This document shows, in pieces, positions 16,883-25,756 of a stretch of DNA of 64,000 nt. The first letter of the stretch is position 1. Every line of letters starts with the position of its first letter. A model generated the notes under the pieces. That model did no database searches. It saw nothing but the letters and a program-made list of their open reading frames with translations, and was not told where the DNA came from. The DNA is from Bacillota bacterium (lineage in GTDB: Bacteria > Bacillota > Clostridia > Peptostreptococcales > Anaerovoracaceae). The translations under genes were made by a program, and so were the position numbers. The stretch covers positions 82,825 through 146,824 of the forward strand of contig JAUNDC010000003.1 of the NCBI GenBank assembly GCA_030526355.1. Direction: 5' to 3'.

Positions 16883-17977
16883 TTATTTACATGTACGTTT
16901 TATAAATCCACCGCCGATTACCAGATCATCCATGTAGAATACTATGGATTGCCCAGGTGTTGCCGCTCTCTGCGGCTCATCAAAGCTTGTCAGAATACTG
17001 CCATCCTCTCTCAGCTCTATCGATGCCGATGCAGGCTTTGCCGCGTATCTGATCTTAGCCTGAATCTTTCCGATAATGCCAATGGAAGCAGCTTCGTCAT
17101 TTTCATTATTATCAATACTGATTCCGTTAATAACATTGTTCTCTGATATAACTTCTCTGCTGAACAGCTCTTCATTGGAACCCAGCACGACTGTATTGCT
17201 GTCACAGTTGATATCTGTTACAAATGCAGGCTTGCCCAGAGCAATACCAAGCCCCTTTCGCTGGCCTATCGTATAATTCAGTATTCCCTGATGCTCTCCA
17301 AGTATATTGCCATTGCTGTCAACAAAATCACCTTTTGGAGAGCTGACTCCATGCCGTACAAGAAAATCCTTGTAATTATCATCGGAATCTATAAAACAGA
17401 TTTCCTGGCTGTCCTTAGCTTCGGAATTATTCAGTGCCTTTTTTCTGGCAAGCTCTCTGACCTGCTCTTTATCCTCAATCTCATTTAGAGGCAGCAGCAG
17501 CCTGGATATTGCCTCCTGCCCAAGACGATAAAGCATGTAGGACTGATCCTTTTTTTCATTTGCAGCCCGCCTGATATACCACTTAGCGGCTTCTTCATCA
17601 TAATAGGTATCCGCATAATGCCCTGTTGCAATATGATAAGCGCCTATTTCATCTGCAGTATCAAGTAGCACTTTAAATTTAATCATCGGATTGCATATGA
17701 TGCATGGATTTGGAGTTCTGCCGCAGGAATACTCTCTACAGAAATTCTCTATAACCGTATCTGCAAATTCATTCGAAACATTTCGATATATGAAATCAAT
17801 TCCCAACTGCTCTGCAGCAGCTGCCGCAGCCGCTCTGCCGCAGCCGCCCCCGGATTTAATATCAAAGAACAGTCCTGTTACATTATATCCCTTTTCCTGT
17901 AATAACAAAGCGGCGGCAGTGCTGTCCACCCCGCCGCTCAAGCCTAGTACAACTTTATTCTTCTTCAATGTCGTCAT
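16883..17977 (-). CDS. mnmA: tRNA-specific 2-thiouridylase MnmA
   Basis: A 364-residue enzyme adding sulfur to U34 of tRNA-Lys/Glu/Gln. The ATP P-loop is [15 protein letters not shown]. The catalytic cysteines lie in [16 protein letters not shown] and in [10 protein letters not shown]. The C-terminal domain includes [12 protein letters not shown]. An unusual run of seven alanines follows CGR near residue 54, where relatives have a conserved acidic-basic segment (DAR-like). The start MTTLKKNK is preferred, with GAGG nine bases upstream; the gene overlaps the iscU end by 23 bases. The sulfur donor would be the adjacent IscS. Confidence 0.93.
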   Translation of the reverse strand: MTTLKKNKVVLGLSGGVDSTAAALLLQEKGYNVTGLFFDIKSGGGCGRAAAAAAAEQLGIDFIYRNVSNEFADTVIENFCREYSCGRTPNPCIICNPMIKFKVLLDTADEIGAYHIATGHYADTYYDEEAAKWYIRRAANEKKDQSYMLYRLGQEAISRLLLPLNEIEDKEQVRELARKKALNNSEAKDSQEICFIDSDDNYKDFLVRHGVSSPKGDFVDSNGNILGEHQGILNYTIGQRKGLGIALGKPAFVTDINCDSNTVVLGSNEELFSREVISENNVINGISIDNNENDEAASIGIIGKIQAKIRYAAKPASASIELREDGSILTSFDEPQRAATPGQSIVFYMDDLVIGGGFIKRTCK

Positions 17978-18407
17978 GGTGATGATCCTCTTCTGCATTT
18001 GGATCGTAGCCTTCAAGTCCTGCATATTCTTTGCCGTTCTTCATCGCATAATCATATATTGCTGACTTGATTGCATGCTCAGCCAGAACTGAGCAATGGA
18101 TTTTAGCTGCCGGAAGACCTCCAAGCTCGTCAACGATTTTCTTGTTCGAAAGCTCCAGTGCCTCTTCCACACTCATTCCGATTATCATATCTGTTGCCAT
18201 GCTCGATGACGCAATTGCACTGCCGCAGCCAAAGGTCTTGAATTTAGCATCTGTTATCTTCTCATTTTCATCAACCTTTATTGTGATCTGCATCATATCT
18301 CCGCATACAGGGCTTCCATAAGTCCCTTTGCCATCTGCATTTTCAATTTCTCCAACATTGTGCGGATTCATGAAATGTTCCATTACTGTTTCATTATATA
18401 CTGCCAT
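17955..18407 (-). CDS. iscU: Fe-S cluster assembly scaffold IscU
   Basis: A 150-residue NifU/IscU N-terminal type protein with the three cluster cysteines in GSPVCGDMM, FGCGSAIASSSM and IHCSVLAEHAI. The C-terminus ends in an extra His/acidic tail ([12 protein letters not shown]). It receives sulfur from IscS and assembles 2Fe-2S or 4Fe-4S clusters. It lies four bases after iscS and overlaps mnmA. Confidence 0.95.
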   Translation of the reverse strand: MAVYNETVMEHFMNPHNVGEIENADGKGTYGSPVCGDMMQITIKVDENEKITDAKFKTFGCGSAIASSSMATDMIIGMSVEEALELSNKKIVDELGGLPAAKIHCSVLAEHAIKSAIYDYAMKNGKEYAGLEGYDPNAEEDHHHDDIEEE

Positions 18408-18411
18408 AGTA

Positions 18412-19581
18412 TTACCATCCTTCCTGACCCGTTACCGGGGATAATTCTCTTAATCTTGTTACAACCTTTGTTAACGCGTCAACTACATAGTCTATATCCT
18501 CAGGTGTAGTAAAATCACCTACGGTAAATCTCACAGTTCCGTTCATTCTAGTAATCGGCACACCGATAGCATCAAGAACATGTGATGGTGCAAGTGATTT
18601 TGACGAGCAGGCTGAGCCTGTCGAAACACTTATCCCGAATGCATCAAGCATCAGCAGGATAGCCTCTCCCTCGATGTAATCAAATGATACATTCAGATTT
18701 CCCGGATGTCTTCTGTCAAGAGGTCCATTAAGATGAACATCGGGAATATTCTCCTGTATTTTCTTCCACAGTGCATCTCTGAGGATGCTGCTGTGTACAA
18801 TATGATTCTCCAGACCTTCTCTCGCAAGCTGAGCAGCCTTGCCGAATCCGACGATTCCGGCAGAGTTTTCGGTACCTGCCCTCTTCTTGCTTTCCTGAGC
18901 ACCACCGTGTATGAAATTTGAAATTCTAAGACCTTTTCTGGTATAGAGCGCACCTATTCCTTTTGGTCCGTAAATCTTATGTGCAGACATTGACATAAAA
19001 TCAACACCCAGCTCTCTTACATCAATAGGTACATTACCAAGACCCTGAACAGCGTCTGTATGGAATAGAATACCCTTTGCTTTAGCAACAGCAGCCAGTT
19101 CTTTTATCGGCTGAACAGTTCCTATCTCATTATTTACCATCATAATGCTGATAAGAATAGTATTCTCTCTGATTGCAGCCTCAAGTGATTCAAGCGTTAC
19201 GAATCCTTCTGCATCAACATCAAGATAAGTGACTTCAAACCCATGCTTTTCCAGATACTCACATGTATGAAGAATAGCATGATGCTCTATCTTGGTGGTT
19301 ATTATATGGTTTCCTTTGTCTCTGAGCTTGTCTGCAACACCCTCCAGAACCCAGTTGTCAGCCTCGGTACCACATGAGGTAAAGGTTATTTCCCTGGCAT
19401 CGGCGTTAATCAGATCAGCCACTCTCTGCCTTGCTTCATCAAGGCCCTCCTTGGCACTGACTCCTAGACTGTATATGCTTGAAGGATTGCCATATGCCTC
19501 TGTAAAATACGGAAGCATTTCCTCCACTACTTCTTTCTTAACAGGTGTTGTTGCTGAATAATCAAGATATACCTGCTTCAT
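18412..19581 (-). CDS. iscS: Cysteine desulfurase IscS/NifS
   Basis: A 389-residue PLP enzyme that takes sulfur from cysteine. Features are LDYSATTPVKKEV at the N-terminus, the PLP lysine in SMSAHKIYGPKGIGAL, HxDAVQGLG, and the catalytic Cys in SVSTGSACSSKSLAPSHVL. Its neighbours iscU and mnmA give the sulfur two routes, Fe-S clusters and tRNA thiolation. No Rrf2/IscR gene is adjacent; an Rrf2 gene lies at 39 kb. Confidence 0.95.
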   Translation of the reverse strand: MKQVYLDYSATTPVKKEVVEEMLPYFTEAYGNPSSIYSLGVSAKEGLDEARQRVADLINADAREITFTSCGTEADNWVLEGVADKLRDKGNHIITTKIEHHAILHTCEYLEKHGFEVTYLDVDAEGFVTLESLEAAIRENTILISIMMVNNEIGTVQPIKELAAVAKAKGILFHTDAVQGLGNVPIDVRELGVDFMSMSAHKIYGPKGIGALYTRKGLRISNFIHGGAQESKKRAGTENSAGIVGFGKAAQLAREGLENHIVHSSILRDALWKKIQENIPDVHLNGPLDRRHPGNLNVSFDYIEGEAILLMLDAFGISVSTGSACSSKSLAPSHVLDAIGVPITRMNGTVRFTVGDFTTPEDIDYVVDALTKVVTRLRELSPVTGQEGW

Positions 19582-19632
19582 AATAGTTCTCCTTTTATAT
19601 AAAAATATGTAATTTTATTATCCGATTTTTAT

Positions 19633-19659
19633 ATTATACCAAATTAATGAAGATTGCAA
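19633..19659 (-). promoter_or_regulatory. Probable promoter of the iscS operon
   Basis: On the minus strand a perfect TATAAT (19633-19638) is preceded by TTGCAA (19654-19659) with a short 15-base spacer. It is the only plausible promoter between iscS and the upstream gene. Confidence 0.45.
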
Positions 19660-19697
19660 TACATTTTGTTAATTTAGTGGAGTATTTTCCTATTTAT

Positions 19698-20165
19698 TTA
19701 ATAGGTTTTTGTCTGTCGGCTGTTTTTAAGCGAAATCAGCCGACACTTTCCGCCCTGCTTTGATATCCCTATTTCACATAGCCAGGTATTTCTCATCATT
19801 TCTCCGTCGTTATTTTCCACCCTGTTAATTTTACCCTCATAGGATGCTCTGTCATATACTTCCGATTTCCGTTTCAGGTCCATTATTTCCATTTTTCCCG
19901 TAACCGCAGAATCTATTCGGCTGTAATCAAGAAGAGCCTGTACATCCTTTTTATAAAGCGTATCCGTCTCCACCTCCCCAAGTTGCCTGCACCCTTCTTC
20001 ATATGTTATTCTGCCATACAGTACATTTTCAATAATATGTGCACGCTTCAGCAGTAGCTCTTTGACAGTTTCGGCTTCTCTGCCCTGCGACGCACCGGTA
20101 AATACAGTAACAGCCACACAAACCAGCAGACAGACAGCAATCCATCTCAGTATCCTGTTTATCAT
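19698..20165 (-). CDS. Hypothetical exported or membrane-anchored protein
   Basis: A 155-residue protein not recognised as a known family. Residues 1-25 (MINRILRWIAVCLLVCVAVTV and on) form a signal peptide or anchor. The rest is hydrophilic and mostly helical, with LLLKRAHIIENVLYGRITYE and a C-terminal basic stretch. Its ribosome binding site lies in the loop of a 7-base-pair hairpin (20167-20187). It starts about 80 bases after a terminator and stands between iscS and the DUF896 gene. Confidence 0.65.
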   Translation of the reverse strand: MINRILRWIAVCLLVCVAVTVFTGASQGREAETVKELLLKRAHIIENVLYGRITYEEGCRQLGEVETDTLYKKDVQALLDYSRIDSAVTGKMEIMDLKRKSEVYDRASYEGKINRVENNDGEMMRNTWLCEIGISKQGGKCRLISLKNSRQTKTY

Positions 20166-20166
20166 A

Positions 20167-20187
20167 TGTTCACCACCTTTGTGAACA
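20167..20187 (-). promoter_or_regulatory. Palindrome enclosing the ribosome binding site of the exported hypothetical
   Basis: TGTTCAC and GTGAACA are perfect inverted arms around a seven-base spacer. In the minus-strand transcript the loop is AAAGGTG, the ribosome binding site, and the start codon follows one base after the stem. It could be an RNA switch or a DNA operator. Confidence 0.4.
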
Positions 20188-20195
20188 TTATGTAA

Positions 20196-20227
20196 TAAAA
20201 CAGGCGAGAATACTGATGCTTCCCGCC
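20196..20227 (-). terminator. Terminator after the DUF896 gene
   Basis: GGCGGGAA pairs with TTCTCGCC (minus strand, one G-T pair), followed by TGTTTTATT. It lies just past the DUF896 stop. Confidence 0.65.
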
Positions 20228-20248
20228 GTCGTTACGAAACTAATTTTG

Positions 20249-20491
20249 TCAGTTTTTCTCTTTTTTCTGAGGTTCTGTCTGATGAGTCCTCCTGTATTCA
20301 GCAAGCTCCTCCTCTGTCATATCCTCAACAAACTTAATGCGCTTCAGATGGCTTTTGAAATGCTCTCTGAATTTCTCAATATATTCCTTCCTCAGTGCTT
20401 CCTGTTCCTTTTTTTCCTCGGGACTAAGCCCCTCTTCCTTTGATTTTTTCGCCAGCTCATTGATTCTGTTCATTTTATGTTTTTCCAGCAT
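20249..20491 (-). CDS. DUF896 (YnzC-like) small protein
   Basis: An 80-residue charged helical protein with the DUF896 signature: INELAKKSKEEGLSPEEKKE followed by QEALRKEYIEKFREHFKSHL. The bacillus member YnzC folds as a helical hairpin and is associated with the SOS-type cell division gene yneA, but its function is not settled. The start with GGAGG five bases upstream is chosen over an ATG six codons later. The C-terminus is Lys/Gln/Glu-rich and looks unstructured. Confidence 0.88.
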   Translation of the reverse strand: MLEKHKMNRINELAKKSKEEGLSPEEKKEQEALRKEYIEKFREHFKSHLKRIKFVEDMTEEELAEYRRTHQTEPQKKEKN

Positions 20492-20618
20492 GTCGACCTC
20501 CGGATCCTTTTTCTTTATTTGTATTTAATGATATCGGAAGGTGCCGGGCATGTCAAGAGCAGCATATGTAAAAGGCACGCTGCTGATTGCCTGAACAACT
20601 AAAGATATGACAAATCTG

Positions 20619-20667
20619 CTGACAAACAGACAAAAATATGTTAAAATATATTAGTTTTGGATACTAA
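20619..20667 (+). promoter_or_regulatory. fabF promoter with FapR-like operator
   Basis: CTGACA (20619-20624), a 17-base spacer and TAAAAT (20642-20647) form a promoter. A 17-base imperfect palindrome with half-sites TTAGT and ATACTAA (20651-20667) covers the predicted start point. The half-sites agree with the FapR consensus of Bacillus and relatives (TTAGTA...TACTAA), where malonyl-CoA controls fatty acid genes. No fapR gene is in the window. Confidence 0.55.
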
Positions 20668-20686
20668 CTTTCTGGAGGTATATATA

Positions 20687-21949
20687 ATGAAAAATATCGT
20701 GATAACCGGACTTGGTGCCGTTACCCCGATTGGTATCGGTGTTGACAGCTACTGGCAGGGACTGCTTGATATGAAGTGCGGTATCGAGAAAATCACAAGA
20801 TTTCATGATGAAAATATTCCGATTACAGTTGCAGGAGAGGTCAAGGGCTTTAACCCGGCTGACTATATGTCTTCAAAGCTGGCCAAAGAAACAGGCACCT
20901 TTATTCAATATGCTTTCGCTTCCGCCAAGGAAGCCATCGAGCAAAGCGGCATTTCAATCGATAAGGAAGCCGACAGAATCGGTATTGTAATGGCAACTGC
21001 CCTGAGCGGCACATCCATTATAGCTGAAACAGAAAAAAGCTATAGCGTAGACGGTAAAAAAAAGGTAAGTCCTCGTTTTCTTCCAAAAATGCTTGGCAAC
21101 CTGGGAGCAGCTCAGATAGCCATAGCCTACGGCATACATGGACCGAGCTTCACTGTCAGCACAGCATGTTCTTCTGGAGGAGACGCCATATGCATAGCTG
21201 CTATGCTTCTGAACTCAGGGGAAGCTGATGTAATGCTGGTTACAAGCGGAGAAAGTGCCCACTGCCCTATCGTTATGTCTACACTGGCACAAGCCAAAGC
21301 ACTTTCGAAAAACCCTGATCCTAAATCAGCATGCAGACCTTTTGATGCAGACAGAGATGGATTTGTCATGGGTGAAGGCGGCGGTGCAATAATTCTGGAA
21401 ACTGAGGAGCATGCCAGAAACCGCGGTGCAGACATCATCTGCAGCCTTGCAGGTTATGGCAACAATACCGATGGCTACCATGTGACTTCACCTCGCCCTG
21501 ACGGAAGCGGAGCCGTTGCATGTATGCAAAGCGCACTGCACAAAGCAGGGCTCAAGCCGGAGGATATTGATTACATAAATACACACGGAACATCCACACC
21601 AGTTGGCGACCCTATAGAAGTAAAAGCCATTAAAGCACTTTATGGATGGGAAAGCGAAGAAGAAATGCCTCAGGATTTAAAAGATAAAATACCACCTGTA
21701 AGCTCCACAAAAGGCAATACCGGGCATCTGATGGGTGTAGGCGGAATCACTGAGGTTATTGCATGTATTAAAGCCATTGAAAATGGCATTATGCCTCCTA
21801 CACTAAACTATAGAACACCTGATCCTCTGTGCGATTTGGATTTCATTCCGGAGGGTCCCAGAAAAGCCGATGTTAAAGTGGCCATGTCAAACGCTCTAGG
21901 CTTTGGCGGGCAGAACTCCAGTATCATTGTCAGAAAATACGAAGGATAA
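20687..21949 (+). CDS. fabF: 3-oxoacyl-[ACP] synthase II
   Basis: A 420-residue condensing enzyme of fatty acid elongation. It has the catalytic Cys in VSTACSSGGDAI, the two His in NTHGTSTPVGD and KGNTGHLMG, and the C-terminal GFGGQNSSIIVR. The start MKNIVITGLGAVTPIG has GGAGG ten bases upstream; an earlier in-frame ATG lies across the promoter. It is monocistronic here, with a terminator close behind, and not in a fab cluster. Confidence 0.96.
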   Translation: MKNIVITGLGAVTPIGIGVDSYWQGLLDMKCGIEKITRFHDENIPITVAGEVKGFNPADYMSSKLAKETGTFIQYAFASAKEAIEQSGISIDKEADRIGIVMATALSGTSIIAETEKSYSVDGKKKVSPRFLPKMLGNLGAAQIAIAYGIHGPSFTVSTACSSGGDAICIAAMLLNSGEADVMLVTSGESAHCPIVMSTLAQAKALSKNPDPKSACRPFDADRDGFVMGEGGGAIILETEEHARNRGADIICSLAGYGNNTDGYHVTSPRPDGSGAVACMQSALHKAGLKPEDIDYINTHGTSTPVGDPIEVKAIKALYGWESEEEMPQDLKDKIPPVSSTKGNTGHLMGVGGITEVIACIKAIENGIMPPTLNYRTPDPLCDLDFIPEGPRKADVKVAMSNALGFGGQNSSIIVRKYEG

Positions 21950-21951
21950 TA

Positions 21952-22002
21952 TAAAACCGGAACTGCAGCATCTCATAATCGATGATGCCGGTTCCGGTTT
22001 TT
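21952..22002. terminator. Bidirectional terminator between fabF and phoR
   Basis: AAACCGGAAC and GTTCCGGTTT, with an inner GCATC/GATG pair, form a long stem followed by TTTTT on the plus side and TTTTAT on the minus side. It separates two convergent genes. Confidence 0.85.
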
Positions 22003-22014
22003 CTGTACATAAAC

Positions 22015-23667
22015 CTATTTAAAGAAATGAACTGTTATTCGGGTGCCTTTTCCCTCCGTGCTGTCCAGCTCTACTCTGCCTCCAAGGTAGAGTACGGCGT
22101 TTTTCACTATGGAAAGCCCCAGACCTGTTCCCTTTATCTGATTGCTGTGACTCTTGTCAGCTCTGAAGAATCTTTCGAATACTCTGTCCTGATATTCATA
22201 CGGTATACCTATTCCTGTGTCCTCTACAACAAGTACTGCACCTGAAGCCTCCGGTTTTGCCTCAACTCTGACTGAGCCGCCCTCCTTATTGTATTTTATG
22301 GCATTTTCACACAGATTGTATATTATCTCTTCACATAGAGACGGTACCCCTTTTATTACTGTACTTTCACCTTCTATTCTGACAGAAACCTTTTTTTCTT
22401 CTGCATTTATTTTAAGACGCTCAGCGACAACAGAGGCAAGCTCGAACAGATCAACCTCTGACATCTCCTCAGCTGCCGGATTCTCGTCCAGCTTTGACAG
22501 CTTTATAATGTCATCTATAAGACTTATCATACGGCCTGATTCATCCTTAATAGTCATACCAAAGCTTCTTACATCCTCTGCTTTAACAATCCCTTCCGCC
22601 ATCATATCCGAAACGCCGTATATTGTGGTCAAAGGAGTTTTCAGCTCATGAGACACATTGGAAGTGAATTCACGCCTCAGCTTTTCTCTCTGTTCTTTTT
22701 CCGTGACATCCATTACGATGACAACAGCTCCGACAACACTGCCGTTTTCGCTTACAGGATTTGCTACTATGTTATAGCATCTGTTTTCTGTTTCATAAGC
22801 CTGCTGATTATTACTGCCCAAAAGAGCTTTTTCTACAGCAGTTCTGAAGCCCTTGCTTCTATTGAGCTCCAGTGCCGTATGCGGTACACTCTCGCCACCA
22901 TCCCCCAGAAGCTCCAGAGCAGCCGTATTGTATGATAAGATTTCCATGCTTCTATCTATAAGCAGAAATCCTTCATTCATATTCTCAGTAATTGCGATAA
23001 ACTCCTTCTGCCGCCTTTTCATTTCATCAAGCTGCAGCTGAATATGCTTATTCTGCTGTCTTATTTTTGTCATTAGCGGAGCAAGCTCAGGATATGGCTC
23101 ATCTGCATCATCGTCATTGAGATCCATATCATTGATAGGAGCAATTATCCGTCTTGATGCTGTTCTGGAAATAATGGATGCAAGCAAAGCTGTGATTATA
23201 AGTATTATCACAAAAGGAACGATAATTCCTTTGAGCAGCAGTGCTACAACATTCTGATCCTGTGCCACTCTCAATACATTGCCGTCATCAATCAGAACTG
23301 CATAATAAATCGTCTTGGTAGACAGAGTATCTGAATACCTTACTGAATATGCATCCCCATTGTTTCTGGCTTCTATTATCTCTTCCCTGCTGCTGTGGTT
23401 TTCCATTGAAGCTTCATCTGCGCGGGAATCATACAGTACAGTACCGTTTTTATCTATTAAAGTTATTCTGTTATTTACCGGGTCGAGCCTCTCAAGCTGA
23501 TTTTCGTCATCTCCCATTTCCTGCGAAATAAGATAAGCCTCTGTTTTCAACTCATCCTTTATTATGTCCTCGAAGTATCCGTACAGAACATAAGATACGC
23601 ACAGGATACAGACAACCAGAGCCGCTATTGATACTGCCAGTATATTTTTGAATATTTTTTTAGTCAT
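22015..23667 (-). CDS. phoR: Phosphate-sensing histidine kinase PhoR
   Basis: A 550-residue membrane kinase. It has a first helix near residues 10-30, an extracellular sensor, a second helix near 160-180, then a PAS-like domain, the HisKA motif VSHELKTPLTTIYG and the ATPase boxes NLCENAIKYN, DTGIGIP and GTGLGLSIV. Its start overlaps the end of phoP by eight bases, and MTKKIFKN is chosen because GGAGGGG lies five bases upstream. As the last gene of the pst-pho operon it should phosphorylate PhoP under phosphate limitation. Confidence 0.92.
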   Translation of the reverse strand: MTKKIFKNILAVSIAALVVCILCVSYVLYGYFEDIIKDELKTEAYLISQEMGDDENQLERLDPVNNRITLIDKNGTVLYDSRADEASMENHSSREEIIEARNNGDAYSVRYSDTLSTKTIYYAVLIDDGNVLRVAQDQNVVALLLKGIIVPFVIILIITALLASIISRTASRRIIAPINDMDLNDDDADEPYPELAPLMTKIRQQNKHIQLQLDEMKRRQKEFIAITENMNEGFLLIDRSMEILSYNTAALELLGDGGESVPHTALELNRSKGFRTAVEKALLGSNNQQAYETENRCYNIVANPVSENGSVVGAVVIVMDVTEKEQREKLRREFTSNVSHELKTPLTTIYGVSDMMAEGIVKAEDVRSFGMTIKDESGRMISLIDDIIKLSKLDENPAAEEMSEVDLFELASVVAERLKINAEEKKVSVRIEGESTVIKGVPSLCEEIIYNLCENAIKYNKEGGSVRVEAKPEASGAVLVVEDTGIGIPYEYQDRVFERFFRADKSHSNQIKGTGLGLSIVKNAVLYLGGRVELDSTEGKGTRITVHFFK

Positions 23668-24337
23668 TGTCCCCTCCGATTTTGTATCCAAGTCCTCTGA
23701 CCGTTTCTATCAGATGACCAGCTTCTCCCAGCTTAGCACGAAGTGTTCTTATGTGTACATCAACCGTCCGGCTTTCTCCGTCAAATTCATAGCCCCATAT
23801 TTTTGACAGTATCTCATCCCTGGTAAGAACTATTCCGGCATTTCTGAACAGAAGACACAGCAGCTCGAATTCCTTTAATGTCAGAGATATCTCTTTGCCA
23901 TCCACCTTGACGATATGCTTGGATGGACACAGATAAAGACTTCCCTTCTTGTATTCTACCGGTGAGTCTTCATGTCCGGTACGTCTGAGAAGCGCCTTGA
24001 TTCTTGATATAAGCTCCATTGTCCCAAAAGGCTTTGAAACATAATCATCTGCGCCGTTGTCAAGTCCCATAACCTTATCGTACTCTGTGCCTTTGGCAGT
24101 AAGCATTATTACAGGCATCCCTTTCGTTCCTTCATTGTCTCGCAGCTTCTTGAGAACCGAAAGACCATCCTCTTCCGGAAGCATTATATCAAGAAGCACC
24201 AGATCGGGCGTTCTTTTTTTCATAGCCTCCCAGAAAAGAGACGGGTGCTCGAAGCCCTCTGCCTCAAAGCCGGTATTGATAAGTGCATAAATAACGAAAT
24301 TTCTGATGTTGTTGTCATCTTCAAGGAAATATATCAT
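23660..24337 (-). CDS. phoP: Phosphate response regulator PhoP
   Basis: A 225-residue OmpR-type regulator with the acidic pocket E6-D7-D8 and the phospho-acceptor D50 in LVLLDIMLPEEDG. The C-terminal winged helix includes LTLKEFELLCLLF and RTVDVHIRTLRAKLG. It is probably the protein that binds the direct-repeat array upstream of pstS. It begins four bases upstream of phoU's end, and the ATG is followed by an unusually short N-terminus (MIYFLEDD). Confidence 0.93.
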   Translation of the reverse strand: MIYFLEDDNNIRNFVIYALINTGFEAEGFEHPSLFWEAMKKRTPDLVLLDIMLPEEDGLSVLKKLRDNEGTKGMPVIMLTAKGTEYDKVMGLDNGADDYVSKPFGTMELISRIKALLRRTGHEDSPVEYKKGSLYLCPSKHIVKVDGKEISLTLKEFELLCLLFRNAGIVLTRDEILSKIWGYEFDGESRTVDVHIRTLRAKLGEAGHLIETVRGLGYKIGGDND

Positions 24338-24341
24338 ATTT

Positions 24342-25001
24342 TTACCCTAATTCTTCCTGGTTCACATGTTTTCCTGTTACAGAAAAAATAACCCATTCAG
24401 CAATATTTACCGCATGATCGCTTATTCTCTCAAGATATTTGGCAATCATTAGAATATCGACAAAGTATTCACCCCATGATTTATCTCGGGCAACAGCCTC
24501 TATCAGATCTGTTCTGACTTTCTCGAAGAGGTCATCGACGATATCATCCTTCATTATAACATCATTTGCAAGCTCTATGTCTTTTTTTACAAACGAATCT
24601 ATACTTTCTGTCACCATGGACATCGCCGTTTTAGCCATACTGCTTATATGACCCGCTCCGGTCTTGTTTTCATCATAGCTTATAGTCTCTGTTATCTCCG
24701 CTATATCATAGGCCTGATCTCCTATTCTTTCCATATCGGAAATCATCTTCAGTGCAGAGGATATTAGCCTCAGGTCCTTTGCTACAGGCTGCTGCTGAAG
24801 AAGCAGCTTGAGACAAACGTTTTCAATTTCACTTTCACGTTCATCTATTTCACTGTCGGTCTCGTATGTCATACGGCGCATTTCCTCTGAATTTTCTTCA
24901 AATGCCCTTACCGCATAGGTTATCGCCTCTTCACATAATGCACCCATATCAATAAGCATCATATTGAGCTGTTCAAGCTGTTCATCAAATCTTATACGCA
25001 T
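24342..25001 (-). CDS. phoU: Phosphate uptake regulator PhoU
   Basis: A 219-residue all-helical protein with two PhoU repeats. Each carries the metal-site pattern E/DxxxD, for example RMTYETDSEIDERE and MKDDIVDDLFEK, as well as MERIGDQAYDIAE and LERISDHAVNIAE. It links PstB transport activity to PhoR signalling. The start at ATG 25001 is preferred because GGGAGG lies ten bases upstream; a TTG nine bases earlier is too close. It overlaps the pstB stop codon region. Confidence 0.95.
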   Translation of the reverse strand: MRIRFDEQLEQLNMMLIDMGALCEEAITYAVRAFEENSEEMRRMTYETDSEIDERESEIENVCLKLLLQQQPVAKDLRLISSALKMISDMERIGDQAYDIAEITETISYDENKTGAGHISSMAKTAMSMVTESIDSFVKKDIELANDVIMKDDIVDDLFEKVRTDLIEAVARDKSWGEYFVDILMIAKYLERISDHAVNIAEWVIFSVTGKHVNQEELG

Positions 25002-25002
25002 A

Positions 25003-25752
25003 TCAGCCAAACCTCCCTGTTATATAGTCTTCTGTACGTTTATCCTTAGGCACTGAGAACAATGTCTCCGTCCTGTCGAATTCCACCATTTCACCAAGTA
25101 AAAAGAACGCTGTCTTATCTGATATTCTTGCAGCCTGCTGCATGTTATGAGTTACTATGATGATAGTGTATTTATCCTTCAGTTCAATTGCCAGATCCTC
25201 TATTTTGGATGTGGAAATAGGGTCTAGAGCTGATGTTGGCTCATCCATCAGTATAACCTCCGGCTCCACTGCCAGAGCTCTGGCTATGCAGAGTCTCTGC
25301 TGCTGCCCGCCGGAAAGACCGAGTGCACTTTTCCTGAGACGATCCTTGACCTCATCCCATATAGCAACATCCTTCAGAGATTTTTCAACTATTTCATCCA
25401 GCTTTGCTTTTGATCTGATACCATGGGTTCTTGGTCCGTATGCAATGTTGTCATATATGCTCATCGGAAACGGATTCGGCTTCTGAAATACCATTCCTAC
25501 CCTCTTTCTCAGCTCGTTGACGTCTATTTTTCCATATATGTCTTCATTATCAAGAGCAACTCTGCCGGTTATCCTGCAGCCTTCCACCAGATCATTCATT
25601 CTGTTAAGGGTTTTAAGGAGTGTCGATTTGCCGCAGCCTGAAGGTCCGATAAATGCGGTGATTTCTTTCTCCTTTATATTAAGGTTTATATTTTTGAGAG
25701 CTTTGAAATCACCATAAAAAAGCTCAAGATTCTCTATTGTGTATTTATCCAT
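25003..25752 (-). CDS. pstB: Phosphate ABC transporter ATP-binding protein
   Basis: A 249-residue ABC ATPase with Walker [12 protein letters not shown], the Q-loop [20 protein letters not shown] characteristic of PstB, the signature [15 protein letters not shown], and Walker [18 protein letters not shown] precedes the chosen ATG. It lies four bases after pstA. Confidence 0.97.
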   Translation of the reverse strand: MDKYTIENLELFYGDFKALKNINLNIKEKEITAFIGPSGCGKSTLLKTLNRMNDLVEGCRITGRVALDNEDIYGKIDVNELRKRVGMVFQKPNPFPMSIYDNIAYGPRTHGIRSKAKLDEIVEKSLKDVAIWDEVKDRLRKSALGLSGGQQQRLCIARALAVEPEVILMDEPTSALDPISTSKIEDLAIELKDKYTIIIVTHNMQQAARISDKTAFFLLGEMVEFDRTETLFSVPKDKRTEDYITGRFG

Positions 25753-25756
25753 ATCA

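Noticed and set aside
20981..21139. Antisense frames within fabF
   Set aside because: Shadows of a complete FabF gene without ribosome binding sites.
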